Counted from the first letter of the stretch, positions 36,327 to 44,951 are shown. The stretch: DNA of 64,000 nucleotides from Humibacillus xanthopallidus (GCF_006717145.1 NZ_VFQF01000001.1:558001-622000); one strand, 5' to 3'. Notes: a model not told the origin generated them from the letters alone. Translations and numbers: made by a program.

Positions 36327-36989
36327 CTACTGCCCGAAGGTGTGCCACTCGCCTTCGGAAACCACCTCGACAGAGTCGCCGACGACCTTGATGGCGGTCT
36401 GCTCGTCGATGGCGTAGGCCGGGCCGGCGATCTCAGCGGCCCAGCGCTCCGCGTCCGCAAGGGTGTTCGTCGGGAACGCGTTCAAGTGAGGGAAGATCGC
36501 AAATTCCACGAGCCCCAAGGTCCGATCGTCACGGGCAGCAGGCCAGCTGACGAAGTCCGAACCGATTCGGGGTGCCATGACCATGCTCCCGGCGCTCACT
36601 CCGACCCAGGTCGTATCGGTCAGGGAGGACAGGTGGTCGACCAGGCCGGACTGCCGAAGCCAGTGGCACAGGTACGTGGCATCGCCGCCGTCAACGAGCA
36701 GAACGTCGGCCTCATGGATCCATTCAACCCATCGCTCCGTGCCGATGGTGGGCAGGGCAGTGAGCTCGAGGACACCCACGGACTTCCACCCCAGCGACGT
36801 CATGGCGTCACCCGGATCTCCGCCACTGACGAAGCTGTGCACCGATCGCGGCCCGCACATGGCATGCCCCCATTGCGCGGTCGGGATGCAGAGCGCGTCG
36901 CACTCGGAGATCGGCTTGCCCAACATGCCGACGAGCGCATCGCGGATGCTGGTGTTCCTGACGCCGCCCGAGGTGAGAAGCAGCTTCAT
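36327..36989 (-). CDS. Peptidase S51 (dipeptidase E-like) family protein
   Basis: 220 residues from the ATG at 36989, which has AAGGAG 8 bases upstream. The fold is class I glutamine-amidotransferase-like. LLLTSGGVRNTSIRDAL opens it, DVLLVDGGDATYLCHWL precedes the nucleophile elbow WVGVSAGSMVMAPRIG (Ser), and a His follows in FPHLNAFP. PepE-type enzymes cleave Asp-X dipeptides; some relatives have other roles. It lies between the integrase remnant and a toxin-antitoxin pair inside the island, so it is probably cargo. Confidence 0.8.
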   Translation of the reverse strand: MKLLLTSGGVRNTSIRDALVGMLGKPISECDALCIPTAQWGHAMCGPRSVHSFVSGGDPGDAMTSLGWKSVGVLELTALPTIGTERWVEWIHEADVLLVDGGDATYLCHWLRQSGLVDHLSSLTDTTWVGVSAGSMVMAPRIGSDFVSWPAARDDRTLGLVEFAIFPHLNAFPTNTLADAERWAAEIAGPAYAIDEQTAIKVVGDSVEVVSEGEWHTFGQ

Positions 36990-37294
36990 CGTCGGGGCTC
37001 CTTGGCGTAGCTGGGACAGAGTGGCAACCGACGGGCCGGGGGAGGCTCCACGAGTATTGACCTTCGTCGACCGTTGCCAACGGGTGTTGACACCGTACAC
37101 ACAGACATCCTCGCCTGGGTGAATGGGAACGCACAGGTTTGGCTTGGCGACGGCGTCTTCGAGGACGACCAGATCCCAAGCCGTCGCCGTCGCTCAGAGG
37201 CAGGACGGATGGCCATTTCTCAGGAGTCCTTAAAGTTCCTGCACGTCCGCTCATCGGCGGAATCGCCAGCGTCGCGGCAGATCCGCGCGTTGCG

Positions 37295-37537
37295 TCAGGG
37301 CAGAAGATCCCAGTACTGCCGCCGGGCCAGCATCGCGTGGATGACCATCTCCTCGCCACTCTGGAAGATCAGCACAACGATCTCCAGGAGCCGCGCTTGA
37401 GTGTCGAACCCGAGCCGCAGCTCGCGGCGTGGCCACTCCTCTTCCTCCAGGGGCTCGATCCACAGCGACAGGTCGGCCGCGTGGACCGCGTCCTCGGGCA
37501 GGACCGCGTGCTTGAGTGCACTGCGGTGGACCTTCAC
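37295..37537 (-). CDS. Small toxin-like protein of a toxin-antitoxin pair
   Basis: 80 residues: MKVHRSALKHAVLPEDAVHAADLSLW...RLGFDTQARLLEIVVLIFQSGEEMVIHAMLARRQYWDLLP. The pattern, a short beta-rich protein with an E-V-V-L core and a C-terminal VIHAMxARxxYxDLL, is that of a BrnT-like or related actinobacterial toxin partner. The start GTG overlaps the antitoxin stop by 4 bases (GTGA), the usual coupling in such modules. A nuclease activity is inferred from the family only. Confidence 0.65.
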   Translation of the reverse strand: MKVHRSALKHAVLPEDAVHAADLSLWIEPLEEEEWPRRELRLGFDTQARLLEIVVLIFQSGEEMVIHAMLARRQYWDLLP

Positions 37538-37782
37538 GCGGCGTAGCCGGCCAAGGCCCGTCGGATCGCCTCGGAGCGCGACAGGTGCTCCCGCGCCGCG
37601 TAGTCATCGAGCGCCGCGATCTCCTCGGCGGTAAGCCGCACGGCGATGACTTGCGTTGGTTCGGCCCCCCGCCCCGGGCGCCCTCGCCCGCGGCGCTTCA
37701 GCTGCTCGACGTCATAACCAGCCTCGGCTTCGTCCGCCCACTTCTGGATCTGCTCGTCCGTCACTTGGTCATCACCCGGCAT
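37534..37782 (-). CDS. Ribbon-helix-helix antitoxin
   Basis: 82 residues with a C-terminal ribbon-helix-helix domain: TQVIAVRLTAEEIAALDDYAAREHLSRSEAIRRALAGYAA, the strand followed by two helices. The N-terminal 40 residues are charged and probably bind the toxin. Such proteins repress their own operon as dimers. It is the first gene of the pair with the 80-residue toxin. The promoter region upstream (37783-37850) is A/T-richer than average, with ACAAAATCGTATAACGAAAA. Confidence 0.75.
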   Translation of the reverse strand: MPGDDQVTDEQIQKWADEAEAGYDVEQLKRRGRGRPGRGAEPTQVIAVRLTAEEIAALDDYAAREHLSRSEAIRRALAGYAA

Positions 37783-37850
37783 GACAAAATCGTATAACGA
37801 AAACCGATCGTCGGGGAAGGCCGCGTCCGATCATTGTCAGGATCAGTCTT

Positions 37851-38771
37851 CTAAGTGCCGGCGGCCATGTATGCGGCGAGGATGTAGTTGGGGTGTCGGT
37901 CGAGGTTCTTGCGGGCTCGGTCGTAGCGCATCGTCGTGCGCGGGTCGGCGTGTCTGGCAGCGATCTGGACGTCGCGGAGGTCGACGCCGGCGTCGAGCAT
38001 GGTGGTGACGAAGGTGTGGCGCAGCATGTGGGGGTGCATGCGGGCGACGTGGACGCCGCCGGCCTCGGCGAGGCGATGCAGTCGTCGGGTGGCGCAGTGG
38101 CGGTCCATCCGGGTACCGCGGCTGGTGCGCAGGATCGGGCCTGAGGTTCGGCCATCAACGGCGCGGTCGATCGCGCGGGCGACGGCCGGCGGAAGGGGCG
38201 TGAGGACGACTTTGCCGCCTTTGCCGGTGACGCGCAGGACGCGGTGCCCGTGTTCCTCACCGAGGTCGGCGATGCTCGCAACGCAGGCTTCGAAGATCCG
38301 CAGCCCGAGCAGGCCGAGCATCGCGACGAGGGCGAAGTCGTTGACGTTGCTGGAGGTGCGACCACTCGCGAGCATGGCTTCGAACTGCAGGTGGGTCAGC
38401 GCGAGGGTGGGTGACTCGGCGGGCACGTTCGGGCGGCGGACGTGCTCGGCCGGTGAGTGTGCGAGGACGGCGTCGATGACGCAGGTCCAATAGAACCCGG
38501 CGACGACGGCGATGCGTCGGCTCACGGTGGAGGGCTTGTAGCGGCGGGTCTCCTGCATCCAGCGGATGTAGAGCTCGAGGTGGGGTCGCTGCGCGCTCAG
38601 CGGGTCCAGGCCGTGGCTACTGCACCAGGTCAGGAAGGCGCGCAGGTCGGACTCGGTGTGGACCCGGGACTGGCCCTTGAACCGGGCCAGGTAGGCCGCG
38701 ACAGCGCGTCTGAGCGTGTCGGACTCGGTCGGGAGCGGCGTTGGCATCAGGACGTTCTCGTAGGTGCTCAT
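37851..38771 (-). CDS. Tyrosine recombinase / phage-type integrase
   Basis: 306 residues. An N-terminal SAM-like core-binding domain (residues 15-105) precedes the catalytic domain, whose motifs are LLGLRIFEAC (Arg), VTGKGGKV (Lys), HMLRHTFVTTML (His-x-x-Arg), HADPRTTMRYD (His and the nucleophile Tyr). It should cut and join DNA at short recombination sites. The ATG at 38771 is preferred to a TTG at 38777. It is intact, and a second, truncated relative lies at 36099. It probably mobilised this island or another element inserted near rnpB. Confidence 0.92.
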   Translation of the reverse strand: MSTYENVLMPTPLPTESDTLRRAVAAYLARFKGQSRVHTESDLRAFLTWCSSHGLDPLSAQRPHLELYIRWMQETRRYKPSTVSRRIAVVAGFYWTCVIDAVLAHSPAEHVRRPNVPAESPTLALTHLQFEAMLASGRTSSNVNDFALVAMLGLLGLRIFEACVASIADLGEEHGHRVLRVTGKGGKVVLTPLPPAVARAIDRAVDGRTSGPILRTSRGTRMDRHCATRRLHRLAEAGGVHVARMHPHMLRHTFVTTMLDAGVDLRDVQIAARHADPRTTMRYDRARKNLDRHPNYILAAYMAAGT

Positions 38772-39093
38772 CTGCAAGCGTGACCCCGCTCCGACACTCG
38801 GGGAAACGTCCGCTACCGCGCCATGCGCGGCAGATGAGTGCGTTGGGTGCCCTTGCTGTCGATGACGACGATGACTTCGCGGCCGGTGAGGTCATGGTCC
38901 GCGGGGTTCCGGGGGGAGCCCTTCGACCGTCACAGCGGGACCGCCGTCGGTGCGCCACTAGGTTTGGGACCCGATGGCAGGGCTGAGGTCGCCCGCCTCC
39001 GCCTGCGCCCCTGCGCATCGCGGAGGATAGGGGTACCAGTCGCACTGGGCTCAGTCGCGTTCAAGCTGCGGTCCAGCGCGTCATCCGCGCTGA
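38772..39093. other. Spacer between integrase and serine hydrolase; no gene seen
   Basis: About 320 bases. Open frames on the plus strand (38741-38986 and 38838-39152) lack recognisable products and ribosome sites. I see no repeat or RNA structure that I can support. It could contain the recombination site of the adjacent integrase. Confidence 0.3.
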
Positions 39094-40317
39094 TCATGGC
39101 AGCGTTGGCACCAGCGCGCCGGACACCACGTTTTGGTAGAAGTGCAGGCTAGGTCCCTGTGCGACGCTGGCCAGGGTGTCCACGTGGGTGGCGAACACGA
39201 CCACAAGGGCCTTGTCGGGGACCACTTCGACGAGCTGCCCGCCGAAGCCGAGGGCTGCGTACGCGGGGTGGCCGCCCGCAGTGGTGACCCACCACTGGTA
39301 GCCGTAGCGGTCTGCTCCTTGGGCTCCCACGTCCACGTGCCCGGTGGTGGCGTCCTGCACCCAGCTTTGCGGCACGATCTGCTTGCCCTGCCACGTGCCG
39401 TGGTCGAGATAGACCTGTCCCAGTTTGGCCATGTCCTGGGGCCGCAGCTTCAGCCAGCCGGCTCCGTAGTTGATGCCTTGGTGGTCGACGGGCCAAGCGA
39501 AGCGGGCCTTGTCGTACGCCGCTGCCGAGGCCTTGACCAGCAGAGGCTGCGCGGCGCCGGTCATCTTGATGCCCAATGGCTCGAACAGCTTCTCGGTCGC
39601 ATAGTCCAGCACGGACCGGTGGGTGGCTCTGGCCACAATGGCCGACAGCAGGTGCGAGCTCGCCGAGGAGTAGGCGAAGGTGCCGGGATTCCCAACAACA
39701 CCCTGCCGCAGGATGCCCTCGACGAAGTGGTCGCTCTGGATCCACGCCCCGACCGAGCTGTCGGGTAGGTCGGCGTCCAGGCCCGCTGTCATGGTCAGCA
39801 GCTGACGGAGCCTGATGCTCGCCACCGCCGGACTCATCACCGCCCGGTGCTCGGGAAGCAGCTCGCCCAAGGTCTGCTCGAGGCTCTTCAGGGAACCGTC
39901 GGCCAGAGCGATCCCGACCAAGGTCCCGATGACGCTCTTGGTGACCGACGCGACGTTGTGGGTCTCCTGCGCCGTCGAGGACCGGTACTCCTCGTGGACG
40001 GGGACACCGCAGACGTGGACCAGCACGGCCCGGACTTCGCGGAGCGAATAGTCGCTCAGCACGCCCAGCTGCTCGGTCAGGACGGCCGAGACTTTCGCCC
40101 CCATCGCTTGACGCTGGGCCTCCCCAAGAGGGCACCGCGACAAGGTGGCCGTGGGCTGCGCTGGGGAGCCGCCTGAACAGCCAGCGGCAAGCAACAGCAC
40201 CGACGCCAAAGCGGCGAGCCCACAGGCACGCCACCACCGAACGCGATGGACTTTTCGCGCCCCGGCCGAGTCAGGCATCGTGCAGCGAAGGGAGGCTGCC
40301 TTCCTACCGGTGGTCAT
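39094..40317 (-). CDS. Serine hydrolase lipoprotein (beta-lactamase/PBP-like)
   Basis: About 407 residues. A basic N-terminus and hydrophobic stretch end in a lipobox (VLLLAAGCS). The beta-lactamase-fold domain has the SxxK nucleophile in ASVTKSVIG, a YxS-type motif in FAYSSASSHLLSA and a late HTG/KTG-equivalent in the FGGQLVEVVPD region. Such proteins cleave D-amino-acid peptides or esters outside the cell. The start is uncertain: the ATG at 40317 has a GGAG too close to it, and an ATG at 40278 is also possible. It is in the accessory island. Confidence 0.8.
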   Translation of the reverse strand: MTTGRKAASLRCTMPDSAGARKVHRVRWWRACGLAALASVLLLAAGCSGGSPAQPTATLSRCPLGEAQRQAMGAKVSAVLTEQLGVLSDYSLREVRAVLVHVCGVPVHEEYRSSTAQETHNVASVTKSVIGTLVGIALADGSLKSLEQTLGELLPEHRAVMSPAVASIRLRQLLTMTAGLDADLPDSSVGAWIQSDHFVEGILRQGVVGNPGTFAYSSASSHLLSAIVARATHRSVLDYATEKLFEPLGIKMTGAAQPLLVKASAAAYDKARFAWPVDHQGINYGAGWLKLRPQDMAKLGQVYLDHGTWQGKQIVPQSWVQDATTGHVDVGAQGADRYGYQWWVTTAGGHPAYAALGFGGQLVEVVPDKALVVVFATHVDTLASVAQGPSLHFYQNVVSGALVPTLP

Positions 40318-40416
40318 ACTCCAAAGTGTCCTCACCCACGTGAGCGCCGTCTGTCGTCCGGGACACACAGGACGACCCTGACTGGACCTGCACGCTCAAA
40401 AGCCCGGTCGCGCGGT

Positions 40417-40515
40417 GAGCGGCAATGTCGGACGTCCCGTCCTCCGAGCGGCAATGTCCGACGTCCCGTCCTCCGAGCGGCAAGATCGGACGTCCCGTCC
40501 TCCGAGCGGCATGAG
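40417..40515. repeat. 29-bp tandem repeats upstream of a MazEF-like pair
   Basis: Three full units begin at 40417, 40446 and 40475 and a fourth partial one at 40504. The shared core is GGACGTCCCGTCCTCCGAGC preceded by GGCAATGTC (with small variations). Another unit plus a partial one occurs at 41117-41152, directly after the toxin gene. The core holds the palindrome GGACGTCC. The flanking arrangement suggests an operator array, a recombination footprint or a duplicated border. Confidence 0.85.
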
Positions 40516-40544
40516 CGTGCATCCCACTTTGGGATTCAATGGAG

Positions 40545-40557
40545 TATCCTCGTCTAC
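40545..40557 (+). promoter_or_regulatory. Leaderless promoter of the antitoxin gene
   Basis: TATCCT (40545-40550) is followed by 7 bases and the antitoxin ATG at 40558. No ribosome site lies between, so the mRNA probably starts at the ATG. The 29-bp repeats end 30 bp upstream. Confidence 0.45.
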
Positions 40558-40791
40558 ATGAGCACCCAGATTGCGGTCCGCCTGCCCGACGAGATGGTGG
40601 CCTTCCTCGACCGTGCTGTGGCCGCGGGCGAGGCACCGAGCAGGGCAGCCCTCGTCACGTCGGCGCTGGAACGGGAGATGCGCCGGCTGGTCGCGGAGCA
40701 TGACGCGCGGATCCTTGGCGCCAAGGGCGCGGCGGACGATCTTGACGAGCTCGTGGCCTGGACCAGCACCCACATTCGGGTCGAGGACTGA
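40558..40791 (+). CDS. mazE: Ribbon-helix-helix antitoxin (MazE-like)
   Basis: 77 residues. The N-terminal ribbon-helix-helix is STQIAVRLPDEMVAFLDRAVAAGEAPSRAALVTSALEREMRRL. A charged C-terminus (GAADDLDELVAWTSTHIRVED) would wrap the toxin. It should bind DNA and neutralise the MazF-like product of the next gene, 4 bases downstream. The upstream and downstream 29-bp repeats may be bound by the complex; that is inference. Confidence 0.85.
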   Translation: MSTQIAVRLPDEMVAFLDRAVAAGEAPSRAALVTSALEREMRRLVAEHDARILGAKGAADDLDELVAWTSTHIRVED

Positions 40792-40795
40792 CCGG

Positions 40796-41110
40796 GTGCG
40801 AGTGATCTGCTTGGTCCGCCTCGACAAGACGCGACCAGCGCTGGTCCTGACCCGGGAAGCTGCTCGGGGTGCGATGACCAAGGTGACCGTGGCCCCCATC
40901 ACCGGCACCATCAAGGGGTTGTCAAGCGAGGTGGCGGTGGGACCCGGCAACGGACTGGACCACGACTGCGTGGTCTCGTTGGACAACGTCCTCACCGTTC
41001 CGGTGGGCGCGCTGGGGCGTACCGTCGGCTATCTCAGCCCCGCACAGGAAAGGCAGTTGGCGCGAGCTGTAGTGCTGTCATACGACCTCGACGTGCCACT
41101 TCTCGAGTAG
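40796..41110 (+). CDS. mazF: MazF/PemK-type toxin
   Basis: 104 residues with the PemK-like barrel: RVICLVRLDKTRPALVLTREAARGAMTKVTVAPITGTIKGLSSEV, then the DCVVSLDNVLTVPVGALGRTVGYLSPAQERQLARAV end. RPALVLTRE and the S-D-N-V segment match MazF endoribonucleases that cut single-stranded RNA. The N-terminus is slightly short (the family usually starts with a GDVWWVDL strand). The GTG at 40796 follows the antitoxin stop closely; a GTG at 40802 is possible. Confidence 0.85.
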   Translation: MRVICLVRLDKTRPALVLTREAARGAMTKVTVAPITGTIKGLSSEVAVGPGNGLDHDCVVSLDNVLTVPVGALGRTVGYLSPAQERQLARAVVLSYDLDVPLLE

Positions 41111-41116
41111 CTCGCG

Positions 41117-41152
41117 GCGGCAATGTCGGACGTCCCGTCCTCCGAGCGGCAT
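41117..41152. repeat. 29-bp repeat unit downstream of the MazEF-like pair
   Basis: One unit (GGCAATGTCGGACGTCCCGT and continuing CCTCCGA) plus the first bases of another lie 7 bases after the toxin stop. It is the same sequence as the array at 40417-40515 in the same orientation. The cassette is therefore bracketed by direct repeats. Confidence 0.85.
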
Positions 41153-41246
41153 AGGAAGGCGTTGAGCGTCTTCGGTCTGGCGTTGGGAACGTCCTCCTGA
41201 TGCGCTTGTCGGGCTTGGTGTCCCATCGCATCGAAGGAGGACGTTC

Positions 41247-42625
41247 ATGTCTCACGGTAGTGGCGTTTCGCGTGGTGATCGCAACCGCAACGCTCGGCTC
41301 TCGAGGCTGCGGGCGGCGGTCCCGACCGTGAACGCGGTCGTGGGGATCGACCTGGCCGACCGCAAGCAGATGCTTGTGGTGACCGACCACGACTCGAAGG
41401 TGCTGGCGCGGCGGACGTTCCGGTGCAAGGCGTGGGACCTCGGGTCGGCGCTGGACTGGGCCGCGGAACGAGCCGAGGCGAAGGGCTTCGCCGGGTGACG
41501 GTGGCGTGTGAGCCGACCGGGCACCGGTGGATGGTCTTGGCGCAGCTCGCGGCCGAACGCGGGATGTCGTTCGTGTGCGTGCAGCCGGCGGCGTCGTCCT
41601 GGGCCCGTAAAAGCGAGGACCTCACGACGGACAAGACCGACGACAAGGACGCCGTGCTCATCGCCCGGCTGACCGGGCAGCTGCGCTGCTACCTGCCCGA
41701 ACCGGTTGACGAAGCGAACGCAGCCTGGACCCGGTTGCGGCACCTCGGGTCCCGACGTGAGGAGCTGCTCGGGCAGCACGTCGCGGCCGTGCAGACCGTC
41801 CGGGACCTGCTCGAGTGCGTGTGGCCCGCCGCGCTCGAGACAGCGAAGCAGCCGTTCCGATCGGCCACGTGGGTCGCCGCCCTGACCGTCGTCGTCGGGC
41901 AGGGCCGCGGTCGTGACGCCGGTGACCTGGACCGGACCCGACGGCTCGGGCTGGCACGGTTCGAACGGGCTGTCCGCGCGGAGGTGGCCCGTCGTGGCGG
42001 GATCCGGTCGTGCCTGCGGATCGCGCGAGGCCTCTTTGCGGCACTGACCGATACCGCCGGCGTGATCGCACACCGACCCGCGGTGTTCGAACGCATCGAG
42101 TGGACCCTGGCCGACTGGGACGACGCGCGGGCCAAGCTCGCGAACGTCGAGGACCGAATGACCGCAGCGCTCGACGAGCTTGGCCTCACCCCGCTGGTGA
42201 GCAGCATCGACGGGCTCTCCCCGGTCGGGGCCGCAGCGATCCTCGCCCAGACCGGCGACCTGACCCGGTTCACCTCCGCGCGGGCCGTGGTCAAACACGC
42301 CGGGCTCGCGCCGCGGGAACGCAAGTCGGGCACGTTCACCGGCAAGGCTCGGGTCACTGGCGCCGGACGGCCGCAGCTGCGGGTCGCGGCCTGGCGGGCG
42401 GTGTGGGGATGCCTGCAAACGAACCGGGTGTACGCCGCCCGCTACCGACACCTCACCAGCCGCGAGACCAACCGGCTCACCCCGACCCAAGCCCAAACGG
42501 CCGTCGCCGGTGCGATCCTGCGTCAGCTGTACGCCGTCGTCACCCAGCAGCGGGCGTGGGACCCGGTCATCGCCGCCCATGGCACCACCACGTCGAAGGA
42601 GAACGCGAGAACCGCTGCCGCATAA
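41247..42625 (+). pseudogene. IS110-family transposase, split by a frameshift
   Basis: An ATG at 41247 with AAGGAGG upstream opens a frame that stops at 41496-41498. The remainder continues in another frame from about 41495 to 42625. Together they give about 459 residues of a DEDD recombinase: VVGIDLADRKQ (Asp), TVACEPTGHRW (Glu), DKTDDKDAVLIARL (two Asp), and a C-terminal domain with APRERKSGTF (Ser) and a G-A-G-R-P-Q-L-R helix. A single base restored in GGGTGA would rejoin the frames. No slippery heptamer is present, so I read it as a mutation, not programmed frameshifting. Confidence 0.85.
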
Positions 42626-42961
42626 AGACATTCAGCACGAAGAGCCCAAGGACCAAGCCACAAGCACGAGGCGCTGACCGCCCATGAGCTGGGGCGGGGT
42701 GAGCCTTCCGCGGCATTGAGAACCCCAGGGGTATCTCGTCGCTCATCGCAGGCCGCCCCGTCCCGTCGTCGACACAACCCGATCACACGCTGCCGAGCAC
42801 GAACTCGATTAGCTATGCAGGGACCGACGACGAGACGCCGGCACCCGCCCAGCCCTTGACGCTAAACACCTCACGCTGATGAGCGGAAGGTGGGACGCCG
42901 CGCGCAGGTCACTGGTGAGAGCATGAGCTTCCCTGCTCCCGCCCGCTTGCAAGGTCCCCGA
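42626..42961. other. Non-coding flank after the first IS110-type gene; possible structured RNA
   Basis: About 336 bases without a gene. GGGGCGG (42691-42697) and CCGCCCC (42753-42759) could close a larger stem. In some IS110 relatives (the IS1111 group) the bridge RNA lies 3' of the transposase gene, so this flank is a candidate. The right end of the element is not identifiable by eye. Confidence 0.3.
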
Positions 42962-43354
42962 ATGCCGAGCACCTTGATCGAGGTTCGCCGCACGTACACG
43001 GCTGAAGAGCAGGTCCAGCTGATGAACGCCGTCCACGACGCCCTCGTCGCCGCGTTCAAGATCCCGGTCGAGGACCGCTTCATCCGCCTGGCCGAGTTCG
43101 CACCACACGCTATGGTCAACGGGCTGCACGACGGCGTGTCAGACACCTACGTGCGCGTCACGATCGACTGCTTCTCCGGGCGCTCTATCGCGGCCAAGCG
43201 AGAGCTGTACCGCGAGATCGTGGACCGGCTTGGCGAGCATGGAGTCCCCCGTGAGCATGTCTCGATCCTCTTGCGCGAGGGCCCGCCCGAGAACGGGGGC
43301 GCGGGCGGCGTGGCGGCCAGTGACTACGACCTCGGTTTCGAGATCAACGTCTAG
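42962..43354 (+). CDS. Tautomerase-superfamily protein
   Basis: 130 residues. The ATG at 42962, with AAGG 7 bases upstream, puts Pro directly after Met (MPSTLIEVRRTYTAEEQ), the catalytic amino-terminal proline of the 4-oxalocrotonate tautomerase superfamily. Longer in-frame starts would bury it, so the proline decides the start. The length suggests two fused beta-alpha-beta units, as in the MIF/malonate-semialdehyde-decarboxylase-like groups. The substrate is unknown. It lies between the two IS110 elements. Confidence 0.8.
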   Translation: MPSTLIEVRRTYTAEEQVQLMNAVHDALVAAFKIPVEDRFIRLAEFAPHAMVNGLHDGVSDTYVRVTIDCFSGRSIAAKRELYREIVDRLGEHGVPREHVSILLREGPPENGGAGGVAASDYDLGFEINV

Positions 43355-43399
43355 GCATCAGGTCCGTCATGCCAGCGCGAACGTCCGACGAGCGGCTAC

Positions 43400-43622
43400 T
43401 TGTTTCATTGACGTTAGGACCGGTGCCTGCGCAGGCTCTGGTTTAGGTGCCCGGGTTCGTCGCTCTCATCCGCGGCTGCCCACGATGATCGTGTGGCTCT
43501 CACATGGACTGCGCCGCCCGGGCACCGCCGGGCAGGAGAGGCTCAAGAAGGGATTGCTCTGCTCGAAGTAGCGGTGCCCTCCACGCCCAACCATCTACAG
43601 GTTTGAGGCAACGGAGGACGCG
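43400..43622 (+). ncRNA. Candidate bridge RNA region upstream of the IS110 transposase
   Basis: IS110-type elements encode a bridge RNA in the non-coding end next to the recombinase gene. This stretch is non-coding and has clear foldable pieces: CACGATGATCGTG (43481-43493) and GCCCGG-GCACCG-CCGGGC (43516-43533). Its boundaries and guide loops cannot be assigned by eye. Confidence 0.35.
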
Positions 43623-44822
43623 GTGAACGAAGACATCTCGCGGGTCGTGATCGGCATGGACCCGCACAAGCGCACGGTGACGATCGAGGTCATGACCGCC
43701 GACGAGACGGTGCTCGACGGTGGCCGGTTCGACACCACCGTCGAGGGCTACCGGGCGATGCTGGCCTTCGTGTCGGCGTGGCCGGTCCGGGTCTGGGCGA
43801 TCGAGGGTTGTGAGGGTATCGGGCGGCACATCGCGCACAGGCTCCTCGCGGACGGGCAGGAGATCGTCGACGTGCCGGCGAAGCTGTCCGCGCGGGCCCG
43901 GGTGTTCGCGACCGGGCAGGGCCGCAAGACCGATGCGACCGACGCGCACTCGGTCGCCCTGGTCGGCACGCGGATGGCGGGGCTGCGCCCGGTCGTGTCC
44001 GATGCCCAGCTCGAGGTGTTGCAGCTGCTCGTCGACCGGCGCCGCTCGATCGGTGAAGAACACACCCGCAAGGTCAGCCAGCTACACCGAATCCTGTTGG
44101 AAATGCTGCCTGGTGGCGCGAAGAAGCACCTCTCGGCCGCCCAGGCCAGGGCGCTGCTGACAGGCATACGACCGCGCGATGACGTCGGCAAGACCCGGAA
44201 GCGGGTCGCGATGGAGCTGGTCGTCGACCTCGAGCGGATCTACGCCCGGAAGAAGGCCGCCGACAAGGAGCTGCGGCAGCTCGTCGCGGCGACCGGGACC
44301 TCGCTGCTGGGCCTGTACGGTGTCGGCCCGTCCGGTGCGGCGCGGCTGCTCGTCGAGGTCGGAGACCTGTCCCGGTTCCCGGACCGCAACCACTTCGCCT
44401 CCTGGACCGGGACGGCGCCGGTCGACGCGTCCTCCGGTGAGCACGTGCGCCATCGCCTGTCCCGGGGTGGGAACCGTCAGATCAACCGGGTCCTGCACAT
44501 CATGGCCACCGTGCAGCTGCGGACCCCGACCGAGGGCCGCGCCTACTTCGACCGGAAGAAGGCCGCAGGGAAGACTTCGATGGAAGCGATGCGCTGCCTC
44601 AAACGACGCCTGTCCGACCTGGTCTTCCGCACGATGCTCGGCGACTACGTCGCCGGCAGGATCACCACGGCGACGGGCCAGGCGACAGGCCCGGGAGGGC
44701 ATCGGGGCAACGACTCTGACTCCAGCGCGACCGGCTCACAACCCCACACCGGCTCTTCGGACAAGCCACTTCCCGGACCCGTCACCACCCAGCGTAGAAC
44801 CCCACTCCCGACGGCGTCTTGA
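43623..44822 (+). CDS. IS110-family transposase (DEDD recombinase), intact
   Basis: 399 residues. The N-terminal RuvC-like domain has VVIGMDPHKRTVTIEV (Asp), WAIEGCEGIG (Glu) and RKTDATDAHSVAL (two Asp). A coiled middle is followed by the C-terminal domain with LYGVGPSGAARLL, WTGTAPVDASSGEHVRHRLSRGGNRQIN (catalytic Ser region). The last 50 residues are a variable tail rich in Gly/Ser/Thr. The start is GTG with GGAGGACGC upstream. It catalyses RNA-guided insertion and excision in characterised members. Unlike the neighbouring copy it is uninterrupted. The two transposases are distant relatives, not copies. Confidence 0.92.
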   Translation: MNEDISRVVIGMDPHKRTVTIEVMTADETVLDGGRFDTTVEGYRAMLAFVSAWPVRVWAIEGCEGIGRHIAHRLLADGQEIVDVPAKLSARARVFATGQGRKTDATDAHSVALVGTRMAGLRPVVSDAQLEVLQLLVDRRRSIGEEHTRKVSQLHRILLEMLPGGAKKHLSAAQARALLTGIRPRDDVGKTRKRVAMELVVDLERIYARKKAADKELRQLVAATGTSLLGLYGVGPSGAARLLVEVGDLSRFPDRNHFASWTGTAPVDASSGEHVRHRLSRGGNRQINRVLHIMATVQLRTPTEGRAYFDRKKAAGKTSMEAMRCLKRRLSDLVFRTMLGDYVAGRITTATGQATGPGGHRGNDSDSSATGSQPHTGSSDKPLPGPVTTQRRTPLPTAS

Positions 44823-44951
44823 CACAGAAGGGAGCCATGATCGGACCACGGGAGTGGCCGTCGGGGCGGCCGCCCCCATCGATTCCGCCGATAGTGAGAC
44901 CGCGATGCCGGAAACACGATGCGTTGGGCTGATCCGGAGGACCATCGAACG

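Noticed and set aside
36078-37010. 310-codon plus-strand frame across the integrase remnant and the S51 peptidase
   Set aside because: It crosses the stop of the recombinase remnant on the other strand and is antisense to a clear PepE-like gene.
41480-41510. Programmed frameshift in the first IS110-type gene
   Set aside because: No slippery heptamer or downstream structure is evident, and IS110 transposases are normally single-frame; a one-base loss explains it better.
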